From Lasiosphaeria ovina (Eukaryota > Ascomycota > Sordariomycetes > Sordariales > Lasiosphaeriaceae): DNA of 64,000 nt. The notes under the pieces are model-generated. The model saw only the letters and a list, made by a program, of their open reading frames with translations, was not told the DNA's origin and made no database searches. Location of the stretch: positions 4,412,001 to 4,476,000 of the forward strand of contig JAULSN010000004.1 of the NCBI GenBank assembly GCA_033439765.1. The letters run 5' to 3'. Shown piece after piece: positions 35,758 to 48,600 of this stretch; position 1 is the first letter of the stretch, and every line of letters begins with the position of its first letter. The position numbers were made by a program, and so were the translations under genes.

Positions 35758-36305
35758 TACGTGTGACGGGGCCAAGCCCTGCGGCAGGCCGGAGAGGATA
35801 GAGCTGATAATAATGCCGACTCGAGGGGTAGGGCTGTGTTGTAAAACGGAGGGAGAGATTGAGACCTCGAGCAAGAACTTTAAGCACACCCGACGTCTTT
35901 CACGCGAGTTCCGAGTCTTGGTCTACAGAGAGAGGGTCGGTCCTTCCTCCCGTATGCTTGCTCCTGAACCGACGCTTGCCAGACATGGAAAGAGAAGACA
36001 TTGGCCAGAGCGTTTTGCCTTGGACTCCCTTGATTTAGTAAGTGCCTTAGTAGACTATGGTAGAGACTGGCGGTTCGTTCTTTCCTCGCTTTCTGTTTGT
36101 ATGCCAAGATCGACACTCTCCTTCCCCCAGAAGCGAGGCTATTATATTTGCATTTTTACCTTGAGTGGCGTTCCAGAATACCCCCAGAGCAAATTCCGGC
36201 CACCGCACTTACATTCATAACCCCGAGTCGCCTCGCTTGCTTAATTAAGCACCCGAACTATCCTATCTTACACATGGCAGCATTGCTTGCTCTCGTGCTC
36301 CAATT
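35758..36305. other. Promoter side of the PLAC8 gene
   Basis: This is a 548-base gap between two minus-strand genes. I see no coding frame of substance. Confidence 0.4.
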
Positions 36306-37013
36306 TCATTTTTCGGTCGGGTCAACCCTTTTGGAGGAGGGCTTGTCGGTGAGCTTGTCGGCTTGCTGTGCGTGAACTGGTTAATCAGAGACGTAGGGCC
36401 ATGACAACACAGCACTCACGTTATCAGTTGATTTGTCCATCTCCTTAGACTCGCCACCGTCAGAGCTGTGAGTTGGGGGTGCCTCGTCACCGCTGCTGCT
36501 TTTGCTCAAATCATCGGACTCCTTTGGCTTCTCTTCCTCGCTGGGGTTCGCCTTGGAGGACTCTTCTTCGGAGCTCTCCTTTACTGGCTTAGAATCATCT
36601 GAGCCCTTTTCTGATTCGGCCTTGGTTTCTTTGTGTCCCTTGCCGTGGCTGGCATGAGTGGCATGGCTGTTATTCTTGGAGCCGCTGGTCCAGAGGTAAA
36701 TAGCGGCCGGGATACCAATTCCTAGAGAGGTAATCAACCTGTGGGGTTTGATGGCCCAGTTAACATAGTTCACCGCCATGGCCGTGCCAAGTGGTTCTAG
36801 CCAGAGAGTCGTACGCATGGATATGTGCCCAAGGCAATCAACGAGCAAAAATCACACTCACCATGGCAAGTCGCTCGACTTGGCAGCCTTACCCTGGGCA
36901 CTGGCGTAGCCCATCCGACCAAGAGGCCGAATCAATTGGCTCTGGACAGGCCGACGACAAGCTGTCCGGAAGCTCGAGCGCAACGCCAGAGCTCTTGGAC
37001 TAGCTGCTGACAT
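36306..37013 (-). CDS. Small mitochondrial single-pass protein with acidic tail, function unknown
   Basis: Exons 37013-36862, 36738-36420 and 36365-36306 join in phase to 176 aa. The N-terminus looks like a mitochondrial presequence (MSAASPRALALRSSFRTACR; many Arg/Ser, no acids, then RMGYASAQGKAAKSSDLPW). One membrane segment follows, LITSLGIGIPAAIYLWTSG, and then a His-rich turn (HATHASHGKGH) and about 90 residues dominated by Glu, Lys and Ser. The last exon (QADKLTDKPSSKRVDPTEK) was placed because a GTGAGT donor after STDN and a GCACAG acceptor give a clean frame. This architecture matches a conserved fungal mitochondrial family I have seen only as uncharacterised. Confidence 0.75.
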
Positions 37014-38258
37014 GCCGATCCAAGTATACGGATACCTTGTGTATGATCTAGCGGCTTCGTCTGGTCTCTTGGCGAGTCAGAGCAGTGTGAAATGAGCCAA
37101 CTCAAACCCTAATGCGGGAAACTTACATTTTTCCTGCGGCAATCGCAAGCAGTTGCGAGGACAAGAAGGGACTCTACGTTGGAGAAAGGCCAAAACAATC
37201 GGTAGGCAGATTTGAGGATTGGCTGAGATCCCAGAGCGGGAGCTCCAAGCAGACAGGTGGCCGTGGTTAAAAGCACTGCCTGTCGTCGGCTTTCAACCGT
37301 TGTTGAAGGGGCTGGGGTACGGATACTGACGTATTATGTGACCCGCTCCTGGCCCAAGCTCCCGTCCGACTTCCGTCTTCAACTGGTGTGGGGAAGCTCA
37401 ACCGTGGCACCTTCCGGTCCGCAATTCGACGAAGACGAACAACTCGTCGTATTATTCGTGTTACTGAAAGATCGTAGCGTGACCATACGAAGGCCTCTGT
37501 TGCCAATACGTAGGGAAGGTGGTACCTAGGTAGGTACTGAATAATGTAGTTTGATTCTCCCATACTACGGAGTAATAGGTAGGTAGCGAGATCTTCTGAC
37601 CCCAATCAACCAACCGAATGTCTTTGTAAGAACTCCGCAGAAGCTCAGGTCCCTCGATGGTGTAGACTATTCTAGATTTCTAGAGGCTCAAAGGCGAGGT
37701 TAACATCCAATGTAATATCCATGAATTGAACGTATTTGGGAACGTTAGAGCATTTCATTCTTTACACGTGCTGTTAGGTAGGCCCCGGCATCTTCCACCT
37801 CCTGCAGGCAGCCAAGTGGCACTGTGCGTCACGTATAACCCCGCGCCCGCGCCCAGTTGGTCAACCACACCTACCCCACCATCCCGCCCGCTGCTGCCTT
37901 TTAGAAATCATACCCACAACCGCCTCACAGACAACCTAAGCCTTCCTCTGCCCAACTACCTTACCCAGAACCAGCATCGGCTACGGCACAAGTAGTTGCG
38001 GAATCTCTATACGCAACGAATGTTTTGGAACTCCGGCGGATTAGTCTTGCTATATCTGGGCTTGCCGCGCCTGAGCGAACACGTTCTGTGATCATCTTGG
38101 TTGTGAGATCCTCCGGTTTCCGTTTCCGTAGAAATCAGCGTCCAGACTGATACTCGTCAACTGTGTCAACCTTTGATCTTACTGACTTCGTTAACTCTCC
38201 TAGCTCGCCACTCTACCAGTACATAGCCTCCGCTTCTAGGTCCCGACAACGAGCCACC
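37014..38258. other. Divergent intergenic region
   Basis: This is 1.2 kb upstream of both the mitochondrial protein gene and CAND1. It contains a palindrome-like GGTACCTAGGTAGGTAC at about 37521-37537, a sequence common in Sordariomycete intergenic DNA. I see no gene. Confidence 0.4.
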
Positions 38259-41200
38259 ATGGCGACAACACTCCCAACCAACCCGAACCCGCAGACGGTC
38301 AACCAGCTCCTGCAAAAGATCAGCGATCCCGATCCCGATTTTCGGTTCATGGCCCTCAATGACCTGTTCACCATCTTCTCCATTGCCAAGAACGATTTTC
38401 TCCACCACGACTTTAACACGGCTTCGCGGACTGTTGATAATATTGTCAAGGCGTTGGACGACACTAATGGCGAGGTCCAGAACCAGGCCATCAAATGGTA
38501 GAATCCCGCTGCCTCTGTCTCCCATGGCGACTCTTCACATAGCTAACGGGCTATATACAGTCTCGGTCCGCTCGTTAGAAAGATTCCTCTCCCGCTAGTT
38601 GTCCCGATGATGGAGAAATTGGTAAGTATGAGGCTGAAACTCTCGGTTGACCACGCTGTTCCTGCAATGGCCATGCGAACGACGGTCGAAGCTCTCCCGC
38701 GCCCCATTCCAGGAGTAGCGACCCCGAAAGATGTGGCCGAGGCATACACGAGCATCAGCCGTATACTACTGCCTCGTTTCTTGGGCAAACCCGCCCCCGG
38801 CGGCAGGACGGTCCCGGGAATTCTTTATGAACCGGAGGTGACTTCAGACACGGTCGACGTGGTCATCGAAATCGTGAGATGCTTTGGGCCCATGCTACAC
38901 CCCGCTGAAGTCGAGGGATTGCACAACGCTGTTGTCTCGGTGCTCGAGCAGGACAAGGGAAATTCGGTGGTGAAGAAGCGGGCGGTCGTCGCAGTGTCGA
39001 TGCTCGCACACTACCTCACAGATGACCTCTTATCGGCCTTTATCAGACGGGCTGTTGGCGTCTTTAGCCACCCGCAGGTCTCAGCAATGACTCGGCGTCT
39101 CTACATAACCATCCTGGGTTCGATGGCCCGGTCGATCCCGTACCGTTTTGGGCGACATCTCCCAGAACTGGCCCATTTTGTTCTCAAGTCACTAAGTGAA
39201 GACGAGCTACAGGCGCAGGTCGAGGTGATAAGCGAGGGCGGTGAGGCTGCCCTAGAGTTTAGCGAAGTTCGCGAGGCTGCGTTGGTGACGTTGGAAGCAT
39301 TCCTGTCGGCGTGCCCAATACAGATGCGGCCGTATACGGATATATCTCTCGAGGCTTGTCTTCGATATCTCAAGTTTGACCCAAACTACGCCGTGGACGA
39401 GGACGATGACATGGATATCGAAGAAGACGACGAAGAACTCGAAGAGGACGACGAGTTTGAGGCCGACGGCGGCTTCGATGACGATGACGACGCCAGTTGG
39501 AAGGTCAGACGCTGCGCGGCGAAAGCTCTCTACACCATCATTTCGACTCGGGGCAGTGGCGACCTCCTGGACAGCGGTGTTCTGTACTCCAAAGTGGCCC
39601 CAGCTCTGGTAAAGAGATTCGACGAACGCGAGGAGAACGTGCGTCTGGAGGTTTTGTCTGCCTTGGCCCTTCTTGTTCGGAAGACTGGCGAGGGCATCAT
39701 TCCCGAGTTCTCTATTGACAATACCCAAAGCGACTACTTGAACCAGCTTCCCCCGAGCCGTAAACGTAGGCGCCAAAGCAGCGGCGGCGGCGCATCTTCA
39801 TTTGCCATCACCATGGCCGCATCGGATCTATCCGGAACAGGCCTCACCTCGCCGACTCTGGAGAAGATTCCCGCCGCAGGCCCACGTGCCGAACTCGCAG
39901 GCCTTACCCCTGTCATTGTCAAGTCGGCTACCAAGCTACTCAAAGGAAAGCTGATTCCCACCAAACAAGCCACGATCAACCTTTTAGACGACATGGTATC
40001 TGTCCAGAGAGGCGGCCTTGGGTCTTATTTCGAGCAGATCACAGTCCCAGTAATCGACGCGATCAAGCCGTCAAGTGCTTCTTCTACCTCGGCGTCTCTC
40101 TCAGTTGGTGGAGGCAGCGCTTCGGCGACAGCCAGCACTCTGAGAATTGCCGCTCTCCGGCTAACTAGCAATATCGCCAAGAACCATTCCTCGGCTGTGC
40201 TTGAGCCTTATCTCTCCAGGATTGTCGCTGGGGTCGTTGCTGTGGTCCATGACCGCTTCTTCAAGATCTCGGCGGAGGCCATCCAAACAGCCGAGGAAGT
40301 GGTCAAGGCCATCACCCCTCCACGCTCGCGCCTGACTGGTCAAAAATTCAAGGGGGAGCTTCAGAAACTGTATGATGTGATCGTCGGCCGGACCATTGCA
40401 AACGACGCCGACGTCGAGGTGAGACAGAAGGCGATCCATGCTTTGGGTACTCTCTTAGCTCGTACGGCAGGGAGTGAAGGTGCAGGGCTGCTCTCAGATG
40501 AGAAGCGAAAGGCTGCCCTTGGATATCTACTTGAGCGGCTTCGCAACGAGACGACCAGGCTGGCCTCGGCGCGAGCAGTTGATAACATCGCCGCATTGTC
40601 TACAGCGGGCGTTCAGTTCGACCCGCAATGGATACGTCAAGTTGCCGTTGAACTTGCAGCCCAGTTGAGGAAATCGAACCGCGCTTTGCGGGGCTCGAGC
40701 ATTATGGCGCTGAAGCATCTTATCCTGTCGCCTGCCACAAGAGGCACATTGGACGACAAAACGATACAAGTCATCGGCACTTCTATCAATGCCGTCATTG
40801 CTAACAATGATGCCCAGCTCCTTGGCCCGGGTCTTCTTGTTCTCGCGCACCTTGTCCTCGAGAAGCCCGCGGCTGTTGTGACTCCACAGCTGATTCGATC
40901 GCTCTGCGACCTTCTCCAGTCAACTGTCGCGGGTTCTGTTCTTGATTCGTTGCTTGTCTTGATGACCAACGTCGGCCGGAATGGGCAGGGAAAGGCGATG
41001 ATGGCAGGCCTCTTGCAGGATGTTGGTGTTAGCGGTGAACCTTCGGTCGTCGGCCGGGTGATTGGAACTCTTCTCGTTGCCAGCGGCAGCTCGGCCGGGG
41101 TTACTATGGATAGCTTCGTCCAAGAGATCAGGGCCAATGGCTCGGACCAGACCCGGGCAAGCCTTGCGCTCGCTGTTTTGGGAGAGGCAGGATTGCGACT

Positions 41201-42501
41201 TGGTTCGAAATTCCCGCTGCCGCCCACTTTATTCTTGGAGCAGTTCACAAACGAATACGACAAGGTGTCGTTGTCTGCTGCCGCTGCACTTGGACGAGCT
41301 GGAGCAGGCAATGTTTCCGTGTATGTTCCCGCCATTCTTCAGGCGATGCAGAAGAAAGGAAGTACCCAATACCTGCTCCTCCAGTCGATCAAGGAGGTCC
41401 TCCAGCAGGCCGCACATTCTTCCATCGACATCAGGCAGTTCTCGGCGGCGATATGGGACCAGATTCTCGCCGCTGCTGGAGCCGAGGACAACAAGGCCGT
41501 ATGCGCCGAATGCGTGGGCCGTTTGGCTATCATTGACCCCAAGACCTATATGCCAAAACTCGAGGTGAGTGATACTACCAAGCCGTTTGTGCAAACGACT
41601 TCTTGTTGCCGATTACTGACAACGCTGTAGTCTCTCCTCCGGAACAAGTCGATTGTCCTGAGGGCTATCGCTGTCCAGGCCCTTCGCTACACTCTTCCGG
41701 ACGAGAATGAGGCATTCGATGCGGTTCTAAAGGGTATTTTGGTTGATATGCTCAAGACAATTCTCGAGGACCCTGAGATGGAGATTCGCCGCCACGCCAT
41801 GTCGACACTAAATTCTGCATCGCACAACAAGCCAGAGCTGATCCTGGGACATCTCAGCCAGCTGATGCCTTACGTCATGAATGAGACGGTCATTAAGCCG
41901 GAGCTTGTTCGTGAGGTTCAGATGGGCCCATTCAAACATATTATCGACGATGGCTTGGAAGTCCGAAAGGTATGTTCACGGTTATAACCATTTTCACGTG
42001 CGCCCATTCTGATGACTTATTCTCTGTTGAACCTAGGCTGCCTACGAAACCCTCTACGCACTCATGGAGACGGCCTTTTCACGGATTAGCACAATCGATC
42101 TCTACGATCGTATCGTGGCTGGTCTTTCGGACGACAACGACATCCGTGCTCTCTGCAACTTCATGGTGTCGAAGCTGGTTTATATTGACCCTGACGAGAC
42201 CAGTCGCCGTCTCGATTCAATTGCCGTTGCGTTCAGGATGACGCTTTCACACAAGTTGAAAGATACGGCAGTGAAGCAAGAGATTGAGAAGCAGGATGAG
42301 GCAAACAAAGCCGTGTTGCGTGTTACCCTTCTTCTCGGCGAGAAGTTGAAGTCTGCGCTGAATAGCGGTGGCGGGGCCAAGAGTGGCGCCGCCAGCGGTT
42401 CGAGCCAGGTTTGGACGGTCTACTGGGAATGGGTGAACAAAGACTTTTCCACACAGATCAAGAACTTGCACGAGGAGAACAAGGAAACGGGATCTGCCTA
42501 G
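38259..42501 (+). CDS. CAND1: Cullin-associated NEDD8-dissociated protein 1 (CAND1/TIP120)
   Basis: Exons 38259-38497, 38561-41564, 41631-41969 and 42037-42501 join in phase to 1348 aa. It is a HEAT-repeat solenoid from end to end. The start is NQLLQKISDPDPDFRFMALNDL; the acidic loop VDEDDDMDIEEDDEELEEDD followed by SWKVRRCAAKALYTII is diagnostic of CAND1; the C-terminal TIP120 region contains NKPELILGHLSQLMPYVMNE and MGPFKHIIDDGLEVRKAAYE. CAND1 binds unneddylated cullins and exchanges substrate receptors on SCF ligases. The start ATG is in a strong context (GCCACCATGG). It is somewhat longer than the human protein (1230 aa), with Ser/Ala-rich inserts. Confidence 0.96.
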
Positions 42502-43106
42502 TTGGCCCTGGATTTTGTAGACAGCCTGAAGTTGATCTCGCTTGGTACCTAACTAGCGATGGGGGGTCTAGGGAACGAGGTCTAATTGGACGTCGAGGAA
42601 GGCGTTTCATGCGGGGGGCAAACGGTACAGGCCTTGTAAGTCGCGCTACAGCAAACACTGAGATATTTATAGACCACATGGTTTGGTGAACATGGCTTTT
42701 GATCATTCAGTGTGCTAGGTGGATCGAGGACGGACTGGGCTTGATTAAGACGGCGTGGAAGGTGTGGTGACATATTCCGTATGTGTCACTTTTATAAAGA
42801 GTAACGCTGGTAGATACTAGATACCTACCTTGCCTAACTGATATGCCTGAGAATAGAAGGAATAATTCGTGATTTATGTAGGTACAGTACTGTAATACTC
42901 GGTAAGTACTGTGCCCCCACACCAACCCCTGCTTGGTTCCCCCAGGACCTGAATGGCAAGCCACAGTGGGGTCGTGCCGCAATCAACTTCAAGTTCCCAT
43001 CCAGTTCCAGCCATTCGACTCAGCCTAGCGCGCCATCTCCAGCAGAGCCAAAACTTGGGATCGGCTCGAGGCTTAGCAGTTGGCGACAAACGCACATCTT
43101 GCCACA
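42502..43106. other. Intergenic region between CAND1 and TRS31
   Basis: These 605 bases hold the CAND1 3' UTR and TRS31 promoter. I see no other feature. Confidence 0.4.
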
Positions 43107-43842
43107 ATGTCACACGTACCAACAGGCAAGCCGACGGGGAAAGAGCCGGCCGGGCTCCGGTACCCAACGAACGGCAAGACCATCTACCACCGGCCGCTCA
43201 ACCGCAGCAAGACGTCTGAGCTCAGCCAGTCGAGCTTTGCATACCTCTTCTCCGAGATGGTCACGTATGCGCAGAGGAGGGTGACGGGAATCCAGGAGCT
43301 AGAGAAGCGGTGCGTCGTGTCTTATTGCTCTGCCCCCCTCGTCCCAGCTTACGGCGCATGGAATTGACAGTCAACCTCCCCCCTCCAGACTCAACAACCA
43401 AGGCCACCCCATCGGGCTCAAGCTGCTGGACCTGCTGCTCATCCGCGAGCCGGCGCGGTCGCAGACGCGGCCGCTCAACATCATCTCGCTGCTGCAGTTC
43501 ATCAAGATGAGCCTGTGGCAGCACCTGTTCGGGCGGCAGGCCGACCGGCTCGAGAAGAGCTCCAACCCCGACACCCCCGACGAGTACATGATCATCGACA
43601 ACGAGCCGCTCGTCAACGCCTACATCAGCGTGCCGCGCGAGATGAGCCAGCTCAACTGCGCCGCCTTCGTCGCGGGCATCGTCGAGGGCGTCTGCGACGG
43701 CGCCGCCTTCCCCGCCCGCGTCACCGCGCACAGTGTTGGCGGCAACGAGGACGGCGAGATGTGGCCCGGCAAGACCGTCTTTTTGCTCAAGTTCCAGCCA
43801 GAGGTCCTCGAGCGCGAGGCCCTCATTGCGAGCAAGGTGTGA
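43107..43842 (+). CDS. TRS31: TRAPP complex subunit Trs31 (TRAPPC5)
   Basis: Exons 43107-43309 and 43389-43842 join in phase to 218 aa. The Bet3-like fold is recognisable: KTIYHRPLNRSKTSELSQSS, AYLFSEMVTYAQRRVTGIQE, LNNQGHPIGLKLLDLLLIRE, ARSQTRPLNIISLLQFIKMS and LWQHLFGRQADRLEKS. The C-terminus has VNAYISVPREMSQLNCAAFV and AGIVEGVCDGAAFPARVTAH. The subunit belongs to the TRAPP tethering complex, the exchange factor for Ypt1/Rab1 in ER-Golgi traffic. The N-terminal extension is short and typical of fungi. No oddities were seen apart from a strong GC content in exon 2. Confidence 0.96.
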
Positions 43843-44359
43843 CGGGCTGTGGTTAATATAAAGCATGACGTATGCGCGGGAGGGGTTTAGTTCTGCGATG
43901 GCGAAGAAAATCTTGGGTTTCGGGGCATTACAAGTATGGCGTTGAGGAGTTGGGCGATAGGGAGCCACCGAGTGTCATTATCTCGGTTTTTTCTTCTCCT
44001 ACTTCGGAACAAGGGTTCACAATGGGTTTGATGTTAATGTTTAGTGCGGGTGGCTTACCGGGAGTTGGCAAACTGTGCTCGGTATGGTTGACTGAAGAGA
44101 AAGGCATTCTTTTTCTCTACCTTCATAGACACACCAAAACAAAAGCCGGATGAGAATGAAGAACGACGCCATAGTGATATAGTGTGCCCATGTGAGGCCT
44201 CTTTGCTCCTTCCGTCGCGGGTCTGTCTAGACCAGCCCAGATGCCGCCTTCGCCAGACTACTAAAAATGCTCGCTAACCCATTCTCATTTCAAAATCAAC
44301 CCAAATAAAAAGCAATTGGCGTCCAATTCACACGCCAGAAAGCGGATTAGATTTCGTCT
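43843..44359. other. Convergent intergenic region
   Basis: These 517 bases contain the 3' UTRs of TRS31 and the small minus-strand gene. I see no other feature. Confidence 0.4.
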
Positions 44360-44940
44360 TCACCTAGGCATCCCCTTGTAGTCGCGCCCGGCCCTCCCGC
44401 GGCGGGACTGGGCTCCGGACCGGCGAGTAGCAGTACCAGTACCACTCCCTCCTGCACCGCCACCAGCACCGGCAACAGTACCGCTCGACGACGGGCCCTG
44501 GCGCATCAGGTCCGCGAGCCCCAGGTCGCGCCACGCGGGCTCGCGGCTCTTCTGCGTCGCCTTCTGGATCCCAAACGCCGCGTGCTGGTCCGGCACCACG
44601 TCGTCCTCGTCCTCCGGGTTGATCGGCTGCAGGTGCGCCGCCACGTAGATGTCGTCGGCCGGCAGCTTGTCCTTGCAGAAGTCCTCAAACAGGTCTGCGT
44701 TGCTCGCCTGCTGCATGTGCACGAACGTGTATGTGGCGTCTTTGTTCTGTTTTGAGGGTTGGTTAGTTTCGAGGGTTGGGAGAAGGGGGGAAGGAGGGCG
44801 TAATTTTCGTGTCTGAGGGTTGGGGGGCTGTGTTTATAGAGGGAGGGGAAATGGGTGTTTTGAATTTATGGTGGGTACGAGGACAGAAGGTGGGAGAGCC
44901 GTGGGGGATTGGGGCATCTAGATGCGAACTAACTGACCAT
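44360..44940 (-). CDS. Small conserved-looking protein, function unknown; start codon in its own exon
   Basis: The main exon, 44746-44360, reads NKDATYTFVHMQQASNADLF, EDFCKDKLPADDIYVAAHLQ, PINPEDEDDVVPDQHAAFGI and QKATQKSREPAWRDLGLADL, then a Gly/Ser/Thr stretch and a basic RRGRAGRDYKGMPR end. The reading frame is open back to an acceptor (CAAAACAG) with a CTAAC branch site but has no ATG before the H-M-Q. The nearest suitable start is the ATG at 44940-44938, followed at once by GTCAGT; splicing after the ATG gives 129 aa in phase. Alternatively translation starts at the internal Met at 44722 (120 aa). I do not recognise the family. The structured part is residues 1-80. Confidence 0.6.
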
Positions 44941-45699
44941 GACGGCAATATGTGTTCGTTCAGAACTTTTGGGCTTTTGTTACGCCGCTGCTGGTCTGTT
45001 TTATTGATTCGGGGTTGTCGGGCGAAAGAAGACGCGATTCGCACTGGCAGCAGACGTGAAGTGGGGGAAGAGAGGGGTCTGGTCCGGGGTACAGGACCCG
45101 GGCCCGGGACCCATGCATCCATGGTACTTTCCAGCCATAAGGCTGCGCAAGTTAATTACACAGTACCTTCTCTTTGCAGATCAACGTGAACCCACAAGCA
45201 GCAGAAGCGAGGGAGCAGTCTGGTGATTTTAACTTTATGTTTTATTTCAGAAATCCCCAAAGTTCTAGGCTTTTTATGCCAAATCAAATCCAAAATACGT
45301 TACTCAATCGACTTGACCGTCTATGCATCTGGCTGTGATGAATTGGTGATTGGGCCGCAAGGATCTCAGGTGAGATTGTCTTGGCTTCGGCTCAACCAGC
45401 AATCCAACCTCAGGTATGGATACATACATACATTAACCCATCCAGTGCTAGCAGCGCCGTAGGGTAGCTGGGAGGCATAGGCACATACAACATCAACCCC
45501 TCCCTCCCATCCCCCTCTCCCAAGTCCTCCTTCAGCCCTCCCCCTACCTAGGTTCCCCTCCTCGCCTCTTCCTCCCTGCCCGAAAGACTCACAGTGCCCC
45601 GACGGGACGGCAAAAATGTCAGGGGCGTTTCCAAAAGAGGCCAGCTCTTTCAGAGAATATCAATAACCCAGCCCTGATAAGAGAGGAAAGGCCAGTGTC
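44941..45699. other. Divergent intergenic region upstream of the NLR-type gene
   Basis: This is 759 bases. It includes a C-rich pyrimidine stretch near 45500-45560 that is probably the leader of the plus-strand gene. I see no gene. Confidence 0.4.
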
Positions 45700-48600
45700 A
45701 TGGGTGCCTCTCCTCTAAACCCCGGGACGCCAGGGACTCAGGAGACCCCAGACCTTCCACAAGGCCAAGGTCCAATAGACCGTGATGATTTCGAGGTCGC
45801 CATCATCTGTGCCCTGCCCCTAGAGGCCAGGACCGTCGCCGCCCTGTTCGAAAAAGAGTACGATGCCATGATCTACGGCAAGGCCATAGGTGACCCAAAC
45901 ACTTACTCGTTCGGACTGATCGGCCCTCACAACGTCGTGCTCGTCCATATGCCCACCATGGGCAAGGTTGCTGCCGCCGCTGCCGCATCCAACCTGCACG
46001 CCAGCTTCCAGAGGATCAAGCTCGCCATGATGGTCGGCATTTGTGCCGGTGCCCCCTTTGGGCCCACGCGCGGGAAGGAGGTTCTTCTTGGCGATGTTGT
46101 TATTAGTGAGGGCCTCGTCCAGTACGACTTTGGACGACGGTTCCCAAACAACAAGTTTGTGCGCAAGGACACTCCCCGCGGCACTCTCCCAAGCCCCAAC
46201 TCGGAACTGCTCGCCGTCCTGGCCAAGCTGCAGGCCGAGGAGGAAAGCGAGTTGCAGACTGCCATCGCGGCCGCCCTGGACGTCGTGCAGCGGGCGCCTG
46301 ACTTGTCTGCCGCATATCCTGGCCGTATTCACGACAGGCTCTTCGAGTCAGCTTATTTCCATAAGCACCGCAACCTCGACGACTGCGCAACATGTGGTAG
46401 TGGTAGAGAGGAGGACATGTGCTTCCAGTCCTTCGAGATGAGCTGCGACACCCTCGGATGCGACGAGCGAGAGCTGGTGTCCCGCACACGCTCAATCGAG
46501 GACCCCCTCCCCGTCGTCCACTTCGGCCTCGTTGACTCTGGCGATACTGTCATGAGGTCCGGCCTGGACCGGCACGAGATCGCGACTCGGGACGGCGTCA
46601 TCGCCTTTGAGATGGAGGGCGTAGGCATGTGGGAGGCGTTCCCTGGCTCTTGTTTGGTAATAAAGAGCGTCTGTGACTATGCCGATAACCACAAGAACAA
46701 GAAATGGCAGGGCTACGCAGCAGCAACAGCAGCAGCCGCTGCGAAAATGGTCCTAGGCTACTTTCAACCAGCGACACCGCTCTTGAGGACTTGGCCGTCC
46801 CCGGACGCGACCTGGACAGCAACCGACATCGGCATATTGAACAGACTCAGAAAGGCACCATACCAAGAGCACAAAGACCGAAACCCAGATCGCATACCGG
46901 GCACTTGCGAGTGGTTCATCGAACACAAGCTCTTCCGGGGCTGGCTGGAGACCAGGTCGGAGGCTCTTTGGGTGTCGGCAGACCCTGGATGTGGAAAGTC
47001 GGTCCTCGCAAAATACCTGGTCGATTCTGTCCTCCCGAGTAAACAACCACAGAACAACGTGCTATTTCTTCTTCAAGGACGACTCGGATGAGCAACGCAG
47101 CATTGCGACGGCTCTCTGCTGTATCCTATATCAGTTGTTTCTGCAGAAGCGCAATTTGTTCACAAAGACGGTCCTTGTTCAGCTAGGAGCCGAAAGGGAA
47201 ACGCTTACCAGCTCGTTTAACGAACTGTGGAGCGTTCTCCTGAGAGCAGCAGAAGACGACAATTCCGGCGAGATCGTTTGTGTTCTTGATGCAATCGATG
47301 AATGCGATGCGTCCGGAAGCTCCCTGCTCACTCAAGCGTTGTCTAGGCTATACCGCAATAGCAGCAACAGGAAGCCCAAACTGAAACTTTTCATTACCAG
47401 TCGGCCCACTACTACAATTCGACGAGGACTACTCGAAGATATACCAGAACTTCCCGTCGTTCATTTGAGCGGCGAGAGCGAAGATGAGATGGAAAAGATA
47501 GCAAAGGAAATCGACATCTTCGTCGAGACCAGGGTGCGCACTCTCAGCGCCCATCTGATGCTTAGCCAGGACGAGCAGGGGCTGCTGCTTCGCGAGCTTC
47601 TGCGTGTTCCAAACAGAACATATCTATATGTTCACTTGACCCTTAACCTCATCGAGCACGAAGAAGACATTGACGAAGATGGGATACTCAAGGCTACTTC
47701 TCAACTGCCAAAGACAGTGGACGACGCCTATGACAGGATCCTGTCTCATAGCCGCAACCTTGACCAAGCCAGGAAAATCCTACACATTGTTGTGGCGGCA
47801 GCAAGGCCTCTGACGCTATCGGAAATGGGGTTTGCGCTTGCACTTCATGAGAGTCATCGGTCCTATGGCGAGCTCAACGCCAAGTCTGAAGGGAGACTCC
47901 GGGAGAGTATCCGAGACACTTGCGGGCTCTTTGTCACCATCATCAACTCGAGGATATACCTGCTTCACCAGACCGCCAAAGAGTATTTGGTTCAGCACGA
48001 CCTAGAAGAGGCGACAAGCGACGTTGATGGGGATGTTCAGTGGAAGCACTCGCTCCCGCCACAGGATTCACACCGCATTCTTGCCGAGATCTGTACTTGG
48101 AATTTGCTCTTTGACGAGTTCGAGACGGGCCCTCTTACTGACACTCCCGAGTTCAGCGGCTATGAGGCGTCCCGGTTTTTGGGCTACCTCGTGCCCGAAT
48201 ACCTGGGTAAACACGTCTTCCTTGGCTACTCGGCTACTCAATGGGCAACTCACATGCGCGAGTCGCCAGCTGAGTTTGCAAGTTCGGCGGCACAGTTCAT
48301 CATGAACATCTGCGACACTGATTCGTCTCGTTTCTCGACCTGGTTTCAAATCTATTGGGTCTTGACGAACCCAACAAAGATTTGCCCGAGATTCTCAAAT
48401 CTTATGGCGGTATCCTACTTTGGACTTGCGACAGCAGTTAAGTCTTCGCTCAAGACCGGCGACTCTAAATTGCTGAATCGCAAAGACTGCGATTACGGTC
48501 GGACGGCACTATCGTGGGCAGCGGGAAATGGCCACGAATCAGCCATACAGCTCTTCGCCAAGAATGAGCGAAAGAGGATGGGAGGCCTCGTCAAGTCTTG

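Noticed and set aside
37521..37537. GGTACCTAGGTAGGTAC palindrome as a possible operator
   Set aside because: Similar CCTAGGTA strings occur at several intergenic places here and are common background in such genomes.
47039..47052. A 14-base GTAAAC...CACAG interval as an intron explaining the NLR frame break
   Set aside because: It is far shorter than any spliceosomal intron and its removal does not restore the required frame.
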